Shown: positions 32,862-43,348, counted from the first letter of the stretch. The stretch: DNA of 64,000 nt from CAZMZF01 sp964570765 (GCA_964570765.1 CAZMZF010000007.1:45194-109193); one strand, 5' to 3'. Notes: a model not told the origin generated them from the letters alone. Translations and numbers: made by a program.

Positions 32862-34799
32862 TTAGGGCAAATAGGCCTCTTCCTGCAGAAACCACTTTGT
32901 CATAACCACCATCAGGCTATCCATATCATCTCTTTTCATAGCAAAAGCCGGGAAGCAGAACTCTGCAGTTCGCCACTGTAAGATCGGTTGTCCTGGTTCA
33001 TCATAATAGGTCAAGGGATTCGGACTATAGGCTCTGGAGGCGCAAGCCCTTCCATGTAACTTTGAGTCAGACTCTTTGTAAGATATAAAAGTATAAAGCC
33101 GTTCATTATAATTAGTATTCCAGACCCCCTCATAACCAGCCCAGGGAATTCCCTTTAAGGACTCACCTGGTGGCTGAATGCCATAGAAATAGCCGTTGTC
33201 AGAAACACCGGGAGGAACTTTTAATTTCACACTGTCAACTTCTAATAGCGGTAGCTCAGGGTGAGTTTCATATGGTTCAGCCGCAATCATCTCCTCAGTT
33301 CTATAAATGGCTCCTCCCATAGCTGGATTAAAATATCCAGTTACTCCACAGAAATAGTTAGCCACTCTTACCACAGTATTTGTGTAACCATATTCAGCGG
33401 TATCAGTGCGAGAGATGGGCATATACTGAGGCTTAGCCAACTCATCTAATAGCCCGAAGTTATTATACCCAATCATCCAGACCCTACCACCTACTCTGAG
33501 ATATCTTTCAATCTGAATGAAGCCGGTGTCTCTCGCGGTTGAAGGAAAATTATATCTTCCCTGGATTGAAGAATATCTGCCTTCATTTATGTAAATAACT
33601 AATCTATAATGAGAAAGAGTATCTTCCGGAGGAGGATTCTGGGTATTGATAGAAAATCTACTAATTATACCTGAGTCTTTAAGCTCCTGTAGGAATCCCC
33701 TATAGAATGCCCGTAATGAATCAATTCTCGGATAAAATAATCCTCCGCCGTTTGTAACATCCACTAAAAGCACACTTTTCTCGTCATAATCTGAAAAGAG
33801 GAAAGGTGGTTTTATGATCTTGAAAGTGACTTTAGCAGGAGTTGTGTCAGGTACGAAAGCATCATCTCTCGCCTGCACCACGAACTGATACCAGCCATAA
33901 TCCTTTTCAGGAGCATTTTCTAAATCGACCAGAAGGCGAGAGGTGTTGTCCACCCAGGGTATCTTATAAGTATCATCCCAGGATGAATAGTAGATGCTGT
34001 CCTGATTTTGATTTATATCACTTTTCGAGCCAAACGGTCCTAAAAGCACCCATTTAAAGCTCAAGGGGGGTGTTACCCTGGGAGGGTAATCCGGGTCTTG
34101 AGCGGACCAGTAAATCCTTATCCCTTTCCAGTCAACTGTAGTCTCGGGCAAGCAATATTCGATTCTCAAAGAATCATAGTCAACTTTGGTAATGGGCGGA
34201 CGATTAGTTCGGTTAAAGAGGCGAAAAATACTTCCCCTTTCTGAATCAGGCTTCCAGATCCTGGAAACACCTCCCTCATTGTCCACACCCCTTACGAAGA
34301 AATACTGACCTACCATTTTTGCGGTATCCATAGAGGCAAAAAGCATAACATTGTCCCAGCTTCCGTTGCCTGTGACTGAATCAACCGCGTGGATATCATT
34401 CCTACTTATAGGTATAGTAGGGTAACTTCTTTTTAAGATTGCAGACAGGGAATCATCATTCCAATCTTCAGGTTTTACCTGTTCAATTGTCTTCACAAAA
34501 AGAGAATCTATATACACATACATAACCGTATCGATGAAAAGAGTATCTTTGAGAATAATCTTACCTGTGTCGGGAATTACCAGATATTGATAGCGAGAGA
34601 TATAGCCATCCTGATCAAACCCATACCAGTAGATCTTACTTAAGATAAAAAAATTGGTTCCATCTGGAGGAATATTTACCAAAAAGACCTCCGGTGGTAA
34701 ATTTGTGGGAGCAGTTCCCTTTCTACTAAGCTTACCACAGGAAAAGAATAATAAACTAACCAAAAGCAAAAAGGCTAAACCCATCATCCATTTCTTCAT
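32862..34799 (-). CDS. outer-membrane lipoprotein, beta-rich, unknown function
   Basis: Lipobox LFFSC with Cys21, then a 625-residue exported part. An early fibronectin-like region ('PPEVFLVNIPPDGTNFF', 34-50) precedes a segment with 'LVDVTNGGGLFYPRIDSLRAF' near 345-365 and 'GGRVWMIGYNN' near 445, reminiscent of an amidotransferase-like or ThuA-like fold, though no catalytic set can be named. It is the last gene of a four-gene cluster with a TonB receptor, a large secreted protein and a PorV-like protein. I do not recognise a function. Confidence 0.8.
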   Translation of the reverse strand: MKKWMMGLAFLLLVSLLFFSCGKLSRKGTAPTNLPPEVFLVNIPPDGTNFFILSKIYWYGFDQDGYISRYQYLVIPDTGKIILKDTLFIDTVMYVYIDSLFVKTIEQVKPEDWNDDSLSAILKRSYPTIPISRNDIHAVDSVTGNGSWDNVMLFASMDTAKMVGQYFFVRGVDNEGGVSRIWKPDSERGSIFRLFNRTNRPPITKVDYDSLRIEYCLPETTVDWKGIRIYWSAQDPDYPPRVTPPLSFKWVLLGPFGSKSDINQNQDSIYYSSWDDTYKIPWVDNTSRLLVDLENAPEKDYGWYQFVVQARDDAFVPDTTPAKVTFKIIKPPFLFSDYDEKSVLLVDVTNGGGLFYPRIDSLRAFYRGFLQELKDSGIISRFSINTQNPPPEDTLSHYRLVIYINEGRYSSIQGRYNFPSTARDTGFIQIERYLRVGGRVWMIGYNNFGLLDELAKPQYMPISRTDTAEYGYTNTVVRVANYFCGVTGYFNPAMGGAIYRTEEMIAAEPYETHPELPLLEVDSVKLKVPPGVSDNGYFYGIQPPGESLKGIPWAGYEGVWNTNYNERLYTFISYKESDSKLHGRACASRAYSPNPLTYYDEPGQPILQWRTAEFCFPAFAMKRDDMDSLMVVMTKWFLQEEAYLP

Positions 34800-34836
34800 C
34801 TTTAAAAACTCCTCTTTAAAAGGTTAAGGGCTCAAT

Positions 34837-35778
34837 TTAAAAACTAAGATTCAGAGTAAATCTATGCACCTCAGACAAATTTCCGAAATCATAATAACCA
34901 TAATCCACTTTTAGCTTAGTCTTATTATAAAAAGGCACCTTGATACCTGCTCCTACGCTAATATCACCTGTATCGTATCCAGATTGACTCCCAATCCTCA
35001 GGGCAAGCAGGTCCTGGAACAAATATTCCACCCCACCATTGAACTTCTCTAAGTTATCATTTGGATGTCCAAGCTCTAAATCTACTAAAGCCTTGTGGTC
35101 CCCTAACTTAATCACTTCCATCGAGACGCCGAATTTAAAGGTTATCGGCAGCGGATATTCTTCCTGGATGAACTTAAGGTCTGATCCAAAGTTACTCATC
35201 ACCATACCAATCTTGAAATTTCTGAATCCAGTATTATACATCGTTCCGATATCAGCGGCCCAACCTGTGGCACGTTCCTCCTCATAGAGCTCATCGATGA
35301 GTTTCAAAGTAGTGCCAATGCTAAAACGTTCAGTCAAACGACGGCCATAGCTCAAGGATACCGCATATTCCTTAGCTGAAAAGGTTTGACCGGAACTCCA
35401 TTCTGTTCCAGGAAGGGGGTCATGAGGAGTGGTTATATCCATATCGCCAGCATTCAAGAAGTAAAATCCTAAGCCCAATACTCCTCCCAATTTGGTCAGC
35501 GGGTAAGCTAAGCCACCGAAATCATAAGTGATATCTGCTGGATAATCCACATGGGTAAGGATAATCTCTCTCTGGGAAAGCTGAGTAAGTCCAGCCACAT
35601 TATAATAGATAGCAGAAGCATCATCTGCTACAGCCAGAAAAGCATTTCCCATCCCCACAGCTCGGGCTGAAACTCCCAATTCCAAGAACTGGGCACCTGC
35701 TGTTCCGGTCTTAGCCTGTCCCCAGGCAAGCTCCGGGATAAGGAATAGAAGCAAAAGTATTATCCATAGCTTTCTCAT
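34837..35778 (-). CDS. PorV/PorQ-family outer-membrane protein
   Basis: Signal peptide 1-20, then the family opening 'TAGAQFLELGVSARAVGMGNAFLA' (23-46) and 'ASAIYYNVAGLTQL'. The remainder alternates like an outer-membrane barrel and ends in an aromatic residue (LNLSF). PorV shuttles or anchors type IX secretion cargo in Bacteroidetes. Here the neighbour upstream encodes a protein with a C-terminal domain of that kind, so a cargo-handling role is plausible. AGGAGATAG precedes the ATG. 313 residues. Confidence 0.9.
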   Translation of the reverse strand: MRKLWIILLLLFLIPELAWGQAKTGTAGAQFLELGVSARAVGMGNAFLAVADDASAIYYNVAGLTQLSQREIILTHVDYPADITYDFGGLAYPLTKLGGVLGLGFYFLNAGDMDITTPHDPLPGTEWSSGQTFSAKEYAVSLSYGRRLTERFSIGTTLKLIDELYEEERATGWAADIGTMYNTGFRNFKIGMVMSNFGSDLKFIQEEYPLPITFKFGVSMEVIKLGDHKALVDLELGHPNDNLEKFNGGVEYLFQDLLALRIGSQSGYDTGDISVGAGIKVPFYNKTKLKVDYGYYDFGNLSEVHRFTLNLSF

Positions 35779-35815
35779 ACTATCTCCTTTCTTCGCCTTT
35801 GGCGGATTTAGAGTT

Positions 35816-38473
35816 CTATTTTATAATCACGAATTTACCTATCTGGTTTCCTGATTCTGACTCTACGCTGTAAAGATAGATCCCTGAAACCACTGCCTGG
35901 GTATTTTCATTGATCAGATTCCAAGAACCATAACTTGAACTCGGATCGTTATGCTTTATCTCCTTCACCAGATCGCCATCTAAAGTGTAAATCCGAATAG
36001 TACATTTTGCCGGCAAATTGTAAAAACTTATCCTCTTGTCAAATTGACCCCCACCCTTCTCCAATCCATTTGGAAACCGATAATTCTCAGAAATCTTATA
36101 AGGATTGGGAACAACTACCACCTTTTTCCTTGACTCCTGTGCCTTAGAAGGTGAGTCTAACGCAAATACCATCTTGGCAGTGATCGACTTGGCTGACTCC
36201 AACCCACCTGTCTTCTCCCCTAATTTGGTCTTGGCATCACCAAAATCAAATGCCGTAACCGAAACCCAAACTGGAGAACTGGGTAAGAAGCCCTCTTGTG
36301 TATACTCGCACTCATAATACTCATCCCGAATCAAACTGTCGGGAATATCATTCGTCTCAATACTATCAGTGTTAACATTATTAACACTATCCACATAAGC
36401 CTTGTTCACCTTCAAATCCCTTATATTCCTGTTCCAGTCCTGTGAAGCAAAGAAAAGTTGATCCCCTTTTTTTATCTCATACCAGTTAATATATATAGTC
36501 GTCTCCGTAACAGTATAAACCCAGGGATTAGATGCAGTATATTTATTCGGATTCTTTTCCAGGGTATCCCGAAGAGCCTTCCCAAAATATTTCTCTATCG
36601 TGTGCGGCCTGATCCCCTCGTCTAACCACACTGTATCATACCCAACCGCCTTGGACTTTAATTTCCACATCTTGTAATCTATGAAATCGTATGAAGCTAA
36701 AAGCATCCAGTCATTGGCTAATCCTGTATAGCTCATATATATCCGGTAACCCTCGAAATCACGAACTCCTGTAAATTGGTCTGGAGTTTCCTCCGTTTTC
36801 CTGCCATTCCATTTCACCTTTATATAACCATCGCCATTATCAAAGCTCAAAAATGGTGGAGTAGGTGGCGGCGGACCCTTAAAATCCGGTATACTATCCC
36901 CCTCATAATAGAAAAGACATGTATCGGCAGTCCGGTCTTTATAACACTTCCCTTTATAATGACCCGGATCTGTCAGCGAATCCGTATCCACCCCGGGATT
37001 ATCATATACCCAGGAACTCCAAACTGCATTGGTAGCAAAATCACTGAAATCTAAATTGTTATAATAAACCTTAGGGTTATTCGGGTCTATAGGATTTAAC
37101 TTGGTATGAAAATTCTCACCCGCTACATAAGCCACCGTGACCTTGGTTGAATCGCCAACGCCAAGAAAAGATATGGGTCCAAAGGAGAAAAGATAACGCG
37201 TATCATAACCATTAGCTAAAGTAAAACAGCTATCAGACTTCGGCAACCAACCATCAGCAGTATGATCGAGACAGGCGAAAATTTCATCATAATCAAACTC
37301 CTGATTGGACATTATATAATATTTAGCCTTATCACCACACGGTGTCCCGGTTTGACCTTCGCCACTACACCAGGCTCCATAATTTTCAACCCAGAGATCC
37401 CAATTTTTCTGCAGTTGCGGTCCCCAGTCTAAAGTAAGCGGAGAATACCCCCAGGACAGCCACCAGTTAAAGGAAATTTGTTTAGTCGGTGCTCGAACTA
37501 CCTTAACCCCGGTCACACTGGTAACGCTCGTATCCGTAACCGCACCTCGTTTATTTAAATCACCATCGTTATCCGCTATCCAGGCAATATTGATAGTATC
37601 TTGATAGGCCATTGTGTCCGGACATAATGGAGGCATACATAAAGGAGAAGGATATGTCTTCCGAAAACCAGCTATGTCATCTTGGGAACCTGCTGCCCCT
37701 AATTTAACAGTGGCCACATCTGCATCAATATAAAGACCTATCCAGATCCCCTTGATATCTTTCTTCCCGATATTTTTTATGGTGAAATCGATCAAGGCAA
37801 AATCCTCAGCATAATCATAACTCCAGCTATAACTCCTCTGCTCGACCTGAATGCCTATGGGTCGATGAGGCCGGTTATCATTCGGATCCATCGGAGCATT
37901 TACAGTTCCAGTGTCTGAATAAATAGCAATGATATCCTGTTCTGAAATAGCTCCAGCTGTGTCAGGCGGATTACAGTTGGGAGTACTCACGCGTGTGCTT
38001 TTCTCTTTTATACAGCCACCTTGGCCCTCTGTAGCTGGGTACATCTCATTAATACGCTCCCAGCCATCCGCTCCTACGCTTACCAGGGTCTCCCCCTCCA
38101 CTACCGCACCCACCCATAACGCTCCCTGAAAAAGATACTCTAAGTCTGATCCGCAGGGGAAATCAAAAGAAGGGGCCTTAGGGTACTGAAGCGGAAATTT
38201 AGGATTAAAACAACCTCCTTCAGACTCAGCCTCTTCCCTGGATCCACTTCCGAAAAATCCCCAGTTGGTTAAGGTAAGACAGTATTTAGCTACCCGGTGA
38301 GTCCTCTGCTGGCTGCAAGGTTCAGCAGCCAAAGGCTTGTGTAGAGAAAAAGATGGTTCCGTATTTGTCCCAGTGGTTTTGGTACGGGCTAAAGCAAAAG
38401 ACAAAGAAAGGAAGAGAATAAAGAAGAGTACAAACCCTGAGAGAATAAAAACAGAACTTTTCCTTTCATGCAT
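35816..38473 (-). CDS. large secreted protein with FlgD-like C-terminal domain
   Basis: A signal anchor (about residues 8-29) is followed by about 750 residues of beta-rich sequence with cysteine-rich loops, a fibronectin-like region around 545-600, and a C-terminal domain ('VVPNPYKISENYRFPNG' ... 'VVSGIYLYSVESESGNQIGKF') typical of type IX-like exported proteins. No enzyme motif is visible; the tract 'DGYIKVKWNGRKTEE' resembles surface adhesin modules. It lies between a TonB receptor and a PorV-like gene, so it may be an outer-surface partner of the receptor. GGAGG precedes the ATG. Confidence 0.85.
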   Translation of the reverse strand: MHERKSSVFILSGFVLFFILFLSLSFALARTKTTGTNTEPSFSLHKPLAAEPCSQQRTHRVAKYCLTLTNWGFFGSGSREEAESEGGCFNPKFPLQYPKAPSFDFPCGSDLEYLFQGALWVGAVVEGETLVSVGADGWERINEMYPATEGQGGCIKEKSTRVSTPNCNPPDTAGAISEQDIIAIYSDTGTVNAPMDPNDNRPHRPIGIQVEQRSYSWSYDYAEDFALIDFTIKNIGKKDIKGIWIGLYIDADVATVKLGAAGSQDDIAGFRKTYPSPLCMPPLCPDTMAYQDTINIAWIADNDGDLNKRGAVTDTSVTSVTGVKVVRAPTKQISFNWWLSWGYSPLTLDWGPQLQKNWDLWVENYGAWCSGEGQTGTPCGDKAKYYIMSNQEFDYDEIFACLDHTADGWLPKSDSCFTLANGYDTRYLFSFGPISFLGVGDSTKVTVAYVAGENFHTKLNPIDPNNPKVYYNNLDFSDFATNAVWSSWVYDNPGVDTDSLTDPGHYKGKCYKDRTADTCLFYYEGDSIPDFKGPPPPTPPFLSFDNGDGYIKVKWNGRKTEETPDQFTGVRDFEGYRIYMSYTGLANDWMLLASYDFIDYKMWKLKSKAVGYDTVWLDEGIRPHTIEKYFGKALRDTLEKNPNKYTASNPWVYTVTETTIYINWYEIKKGDQLFFASQDWNRNIRDLKVNKAYVDSVNNVNTDSIETNDIPDSLIRDEYYECEYTQEGFLPSSPVWVSVTAFDFGDAKTKLGEKTGGLESAKSITAKMVFALDSPSKAQESRKKVVVVPNPYKISENYRFPNGLEKGGGQFDKRISFYNLPAKCTIRIYTLDGDLVKEIKHNDPSSSYGSWNLINENTQAVVSGIYLYSVESESGNQIGKFVIIK

Positions 38474-38538
38474 AAAAACCTCCGTTTCTTAAAAATTAAA
38501 AATCGGCGTTCGATCTTCCCTCAAAACAAAAACTTGGT

Positions 38539-41500
38539 TTAGAAATTGACTGTCAATCCTAATTTCAAATTTCTTCCCGGGCCTAGATTATAGGGATTCT
38601 TATCTATCTCAGAACCTGGTAAGGTGATATAATCACCAAAGTAATCACTATAGCCGTTTAAATCTGTATCCGGCCTGCCAGTTTTACTGGAAACTGAGTA
38701 AATATTTTTCCGGTCAAAAAGGTTACTAACCCAGACGGTAAAGGAGTAGCTGAACTTCCAGAAATCGAAATCTTTGTTAAACCTTAAATCCACCGTGCTG
38801 GAAGCTGGCATCCTATTTGAGTTGGGAAGAGGACTCTCATCCCGGCGTAAAGTCCTACTTAGTCCAGGATAAGTTGCATCCGGGGTATAGGGGAAACCGG
38901 TACCATACTGCCAGATAACATTAACACCCCAGTTATCCGGCGTTTTGAGTCCAAATATCTTAGGATGGTCATCCTCGGGAATCCTCAGATCCAGGTTTAA
39001 AGTGAGCTGATGTCTGATATCCCAGTCTAAGGGGTATTCATGAATGGGAATCTCCCCGGCTTCAGCGCGGGCATAGTAATTGGATGCCTCAGCCGAACTT
39101 TTTCCAAAAGCATAGGCATATTGATAATTAAGGCGCCCTCCCACGTAACCACCAGCCATCTTCTCTAACTCAACTTCTATTCCTCGGGTTCTACCGTAGT
39201 CAGTATTTTCATAGTACTCCCAGGTGGCTGGACCTCTCTTGTACTCTGTGGAGTTAATTAGACCAAAATAATCTTTATAGAAACCAGACAGGTCGATCTT
39301 ATAATTATTCGAGATGGCATATTGAATCCCAAATTCATAGGCTATGCTCTTGGTGAAACTCAAATTCGGATTTCCATAAAACTGAATCCCTGAAGAAGCT
39401 TGGGTAGGACGTTCATACATAAAGCGCAGTTCCGGCAGGTCATAAAAATGACCATAGTTGAAGTAAACTTTGGCTTTTTCTAAGATAGGATAAGAAACCC
39501 CTATTCTGGGAGAGACTTTATTCTTGTACCTTTGGATGGCAATAGGCTTTTTTAAATCCGTGCTTAACTTTGTCAGCTCCTCCTCACCCATAAACACAAT
39601 ATCATCTGGCTGAATAAAGAAGTCGAAGCGGGCTCCTAATTTGGCTATCATCTCACCATACTCGATGTTATCTTCAAGAAAGAAGGCACCCATAACCGGT
39701 TTACGAGTATAGAAATCTCTGAAAATCCCTTTATCGGGCCAAGGTCCTCCATCCGGTATACCATTATAATGATAATAAGGATACCGTATGTCCGCCATAG
39801 TTAGCTTCTGTCTCTGAACTTTGAATCCGGTCTTTATCTGATGCTGTTTAGTTACCTGGCTGGTGAATTTGAAATCCAGAGTCCAGCGACCCTCAGTCCG
39901 GTGCTGATAATAACATCTTCTCTCATATCCCCGATCGAAAAAGCCATCGCTCCCATCATATTTACCATTCCCGTTCAGATCCGCATAGGCTTCTCCTGCA
40001 TCCCAATGACCATTGGGCTCATCATACTCCCCGTTATGATTGAGGTCAACATAAGGTATCGCAGTAGAACAATGCTGTAAACCTGCACAGGGGTCAGAAT
40101 TTGGACCATCATAAATACCGCTACCGTTTAAATCATCAGTAAGGGGATTAAAGATATCTATCCCTTCATCATAAACTCCGTTCTTGTTTATATCTGTAAA
40201 AGGTTCTCCTAAGAGTATGTCTCCATCCGTGTAAGGTTCAGGGTCATCGACTAACTGTATGTCTGCCTTCTCAGGATCATATTTACCATTCCCCTTATCG
40301 TTCGGGTCATCACTGTCGGGAGTATCCGTAAGAGGCTCAGCCTGGTCCCATCTGCCATTTCCATTTAAGTCCTCAAAAGGCTCATTCTCATTATCCCAAA
40401 CCTCATTCCCATTCAAATCAGTGAATCGCTCACCCGGATCCCATCTGCCATTTCCATTATCATCTCTCCAAGACTCAGTCTTAAATCCATCTCCATTCAC
40501 ATCAATTGACGGTTCCGCTGGATCCCATTTGCCATTCTTATTCAGATCGGTGTAAGATTCCCATTGGTCATAAAAGTAAAACCTACCAGGATCAACGCCA
40601 CCTCCTGGATTATTCGGGTCACCAGGAATCTGCAAAAAGTCAGAATTTAGATTGCTCAAGGTTACTTCATAGAAAGAGCTCCGGCTGACATTGTGGGTAA
40701 AAAGGAAGCTAAAGCTCTTGGTGCTGTTTTCGAACTGAGGAAGGGTTGAAGGAGTGTATCTATACCACCAGACGCTATTATCCCCTCTGCCCTCTGAAGA
40801 TGGATCAAAATAAAGGGTGTATCTTTCCCAGTTGCCGTTATAAGAGAAGATAAGCTTCTTGGTTGGGCTTATCTTATAAGAGAGCTTAAGCTGAGCGGTA
40901 TAAAAGTTAGTCATTTTCTCCGGAACCTCAAACCCCAAGAAATTATCAATCCTGAATTTTTTCTGGGTGAGAGGAGTTGCAAATTTATTAACGTCCATAT
41001 AGGTATTGCTTTTGTAAACACTCCCGCTCAGCCGGTAGGTTAGATTTCCACCGGTCAGATCAATCCCCAACGAAGGCAAAAAATCTCGGGTAAGGAAAGA
41101 GGGGAATAGATACTTAGAAAAAAGTTTCTCTGGACCTCCGATGCTAAACTCCAGTCTATCAGTATCGAATGAATATTTGTTAAGATCTTTTGAGCCGAAA
41201 TCATCGGTTAGAAAATCTAACCTCACATTAGTCTTCTTGCTGCTACCCTCTTTGGTAATTATGTTTATTGCCGCGGACTGAACATTACCATATTCAGCAC
41301 TAAACCCACCTTTCAAAATATTCATCTCCTCCACATCTTCGGTAGACACATTCATACCAGGGGTAACTAAACCCAAGCCCCCTAAAAGACTCTTAGTCTC
41401 AACCCCATCTACTATATAATTGACTTCCCCAGCTCTTCCTCCTCTGACATGTATCTCCCCACCCCGGACCACAAAACCCACCTGAGTTCTCAAAACATCA

Positions 41501-41964
41501 GAGACTGCCTTGACCGGCATATATTGAACTTCCTCTGTGGAGATGGTTCTTAAGTTACCCGTTACCCCTTTTTCGATAATGGGTCGTTCAGCTGTAACTG
41601 TAATGCTTTTTTGTAAAGTTACAGCTTGAGTCTTCAATTTAAAACTGACTTCAGTTGTCTGGTCTGCAATGACTTTGACTTTTTCAACTTTTATGGAAGT
41701 ATAACCAATCATTGAAGCGACTACCGTATAGGTTCCCGGAGAGACATTAATAACGTAATAAGAACCATCAGGACCGGCTTTATTTCCCATACTTGTCCCT
41801 TCGATTAATACCGTAGCTCCGAACAATCCTTCACCGGTGACATCATCTGATACTTTGCCAGCGATCTTCCCTGTTATTCCGGCATAAGCTGAGGTAGAAA
41901 ATATCAGGGATAAGACCAGAGAAAAGACAAATAAAAATACCTTAAACCCATTAAAAACTTTCAT
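38539..41964 (-). CDS. TonB-dependent receptor with carboxypeptidase-regulatory-like domain and Ca-binding repeat insert
   Basis: Signal peptide (1-28), a carboxypeptidase-regulatory-like domain ('GKIAGKVSDDVTGEGLFGATVLIEGT' within 32-60), a plug ('EEMNILKGGFSAEYGNVQSAAINI' near 215) and a beta-barrel ending in F. Between about residues 460 and 690 a long external loop holds about ten copies of DxNxNGxxD-type units ('DLNGNGRWD'), likely calcium-binding. The receptor imports, or helps display, an unknown ligand using TonB energy. AAGGAGGAAAGAA stands before the ATG. A promoter with a 15-base spacer lies upstream. It is the first gene of the surface cluster. Confidence 0.92.
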   Translation of the reverse strand: MKVFNGFKVFLFVFSLVLSLIFSTSAYAGITGKIAGKVSDDVTGEGLFGATVLIEGTSMGNKAGPDGSYYVINVSPGTYTVVASMIGYTSIKVEKVKVIADQTTEVSFKLKTQAVTLQKSITVTAERPIIEKGVTGNLRTISTEEVQYMPVKAVSDVLRTQVGFVVRGGEIHVRGGRAGEVNYIVDGVETKSLLGGLGLVTPGMNVSTEDVEEMNILKGGFSAEYGNVQSAAINIITKEGSSKKTNVRLDFLTDDFGSKDLNKYSFDTDRLEFSIGGPEKLFSKYLFPSFLTRDFLPSLGIDLTGGNLTYRLSGSVYKSNTYMDVNKFATPLTQKKFRIDNFLGFEVPEKMTNFYTAQLKLSYKISPTKKLIFSYNGNWERYTLYFDPSSEGRGDNSVWWYRYTPSTLPQFENSTKSFSFLFTHNVSRSSFYEVTLSNLNSDFLQIPGDPNNPGGGVDPGRFYFYDQWESYTDLNKNGKWDPAEPSIDVNGDGFKTESWRDDNGNGRWDPGERFTDLNGNEVWDNENEPFEDLNGNGRWDQAEPLTDTPDSDDPNDKGNGKYDPEKADIQLVDDPEPYTDGDILLGEPFTDINKNGVYDEGIDIFNPLTDDLNGSGIYDGPNSDPCAGLQHCSTAIPYVDLNHNGEYDEPNGHWDAGEAYADLNGNGKYDGSDGFFDRGYERRCYYQHRTEGRWTLDFKFTSQVTKQHQIKTGFKVQRQKLTMADIRYPYYHYNGIPDGGPWPDKGIFRDFYTRKPVMGAFFLEDNIEYGEMIAKLGARFDFFIQPDDIVFMGEEELTKLSTDLKKPIAIQRYKNKVSPRIGVSYPILEKAKVYFNYGHFYDLPELRFMYERPTQASSGIQFYGNPNLSFTKSIAYEFGIQYAISNNYKIDLSGFYKDYFGLINSTEYKRGPATWEYYENTDYGRTRGIEVELEKMAGGYVGGRLNYQYAYAFGKSSAEASNYYARAEAGEIPIHEYPLDWDIRHQLTLNLDLRIPEDDHPKIFGLKTPDNWGVNVIWQYGTGFPYTPDATYPGLSRTLRRDESPLPNSNRMPASSTVDLRFNKDFDFWKFSYSFTVWVSNLFDRKNIYSVSSKTGRPDTDLNGYSDYFGDYITLPGSEIDKNPYNLGPGRNLKLGLTVNF

Positions 41965-42030
41965 TTCTTTCCTCCTTACAGGTTAAAGTTTCCATTTTTC
42001 CTAAACTCAATCCATAATCTAATATTTCAT

Positions 42031-42057
42031 ATTATAAGAACTTATTAAAATTGTCAA
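42031..42057 (-). promoter_or_regulatory. promoter of the TonB receptor cluster
   Basis: TTGACA at 42057-42052 and TATAAT at 42036-42031 on the minus strand, both perfect, 15-base spacer. Confidence 0.72.
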
Positions 42058-42490
42058 GATTTTTTTTGAATATACTATATAAATTATTTTTCCCCCTTTC
42101 ATAATTCATAATAAAGGGTTAAACTAAATCTTTTTAAATTTTTCCTCTCTCTCATTTTTCACCCCTGCTTACCTTTTTGGTAAGCAGGGGTCCTAGGAGG
42201 TTTTAATATGAAAGAAGGAGGAAATACCACCTAATTATATATACAAAAAATATGCCTATATTATAGATTTCAGGCTCTCAACCCATCATTTTTAAGTTCT
42301 TATTTAACAATAACTTAAATCAACTGAGTCCAGAGAATTAATATTATTTTCTTTAATTCAAATCTCCTTTCGCAAAAGGCAAAGATAAATCTTTTTAAAA
42401 CGCTGATTAAGAATACTTAACTTTTTGTGTTATAGAGACTTAACTAAACGCAGAATATTACGCTATTTTAGATTTAAATTGCGCTAAATT
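42058..42490. other. AT-rich gene-free spacer with one hairpin
   Basis: No gene is visible. The only clear structure is a perfect 13-bp hairpin at 42161-42191 (ACCCCTGCTTACC / GGTAAGCAGGGGT, loop TTTTT), which lacks a good T-run on either side and so may be a repeat element or a weak terminator for the LipM-like gene. Confidence 0.55.
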
Positions 42491-43348
42491 TTAAAATTTT
42501 AAGTTCCACTCATCTTTTGAATATCTTTCTTCTATTAGTCTTTGAGTATCTTTGAGTTCATCCGGGGTTAATAAACTTTCATCAAAATCTTTTTTAAAAA
42601 ACCTACCAAACCCTTGTTTTAATGATCGAATGATTTCGAGATACGAAACCTCTCCACCTCTTATCTCTCCGAGGCTGGTAGAGTTTTCCTCTACATATAT
42701 TTTCTTAAAGGAATTATCCTTAGGCAGAAAATAAGTTAATTTCAAATCTCCTTTCCTTAATAAAATTGAGCCATGCTGAAGAAAGAAATCACCAAATCTT
42801 CTTTGGGCACTCCCTATAAGCTTTTTACCCTGAAAGCTGATCTCATATCTGGAAAAACTGGAAAAACAGGGCAGGTCGAAAATATTTTTTTCAGATAATT
42901 TATCTCCCTTTACAGCGAATGAGTTTTTTATATTTCTCTCTTCCCTTGAAGGTTTAACCCATTGAGCTTCAATCCCTAAAGCTTTTAGAGAAACTACTAG
43001 GGCTGTAGAAATTGTCTGATAGGTCTCTGCAACATTTTTACCTAACTCTGGAAAAGTTTTGGAGTAACCGCAAAAACTATAGGTCAACTCTTTGTTATGC
43101 AGAACTGCTCTACCCCCGGTTACCCTACGGACAAGTTTTACTCCTGATCTATTGCATTTATCTAAATCCACAGCCTTTTCTACTTCCTGAAAATAGCCAA
43201 TTGAAATAGTAGCTGGATTCCATTCATAAAGACGTAAAACTGGTGGATCCCCTTTTTGTACTGAGTGCAGAAGCGCCTCATCCGCTGCCATATTAAAATA
43301 AGGACCATTTACCCCGGTATAAATAAATCTCCAATTCCGTTCTTTCAT
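42491..43348 (-). CDS. lipoyl/octanoyl transferase family protein, LipM-like
   Basis: Biotin/lipoate A/B ligase fold, attaching octanoate or lipoate to carrier proteins. Conserved parts: 'RRVTGGRAVLHNKELTYS', 'FAVKGDKLSEKNIFDLPCF' and 'GKKLIGSAQRR'. A cysteine in the LPCF segment matches the catalytic cysteine of LipM octanoyltransferases, while the lysine in 'LIGSAQRR' is K-free as in LipM rather than LplA. I start at ATG 43348; codons upstream lie in a repeat-rich leader. About 285 residues. It follows the acyl-CoA dehydrogenase, so fatty-acid supply is nearby. Confidence 0.85.
   Translation of the reverse strand: MKERNWRFIYTGVNGPYFNMAADEALLHSVQKGDPPVLRLYEWNPATISIGYFQEVEKAVDLDKCNRSGVKLVRRVTGGRAVLHNKELTYSFCGYSKTFPELGKNVAETYQTISTALVVSLKALGIEAQWVKPSREERNIKNSFAVKGDKLSEKNIFDLPCFSSFSRYEISFQGKKLIGSAQRRFGDFFLQHGSILLRKGDLKLTYFLPKDNSFKKIYVEENSTSLGEIRGGEVSYLEIIRSLKQGFGRFFKKDFDESLLTPDELKDTQRLIEERYSKDEWNLKF

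Noticed and set aside
40259..40555. 98-codon plus-strand frame with regular serine/phenylalanine repeats
   Set aside because: It is the antisense of the DxNxNGxxD repeats in the TonB receptor; the periodicity comes from that gene.
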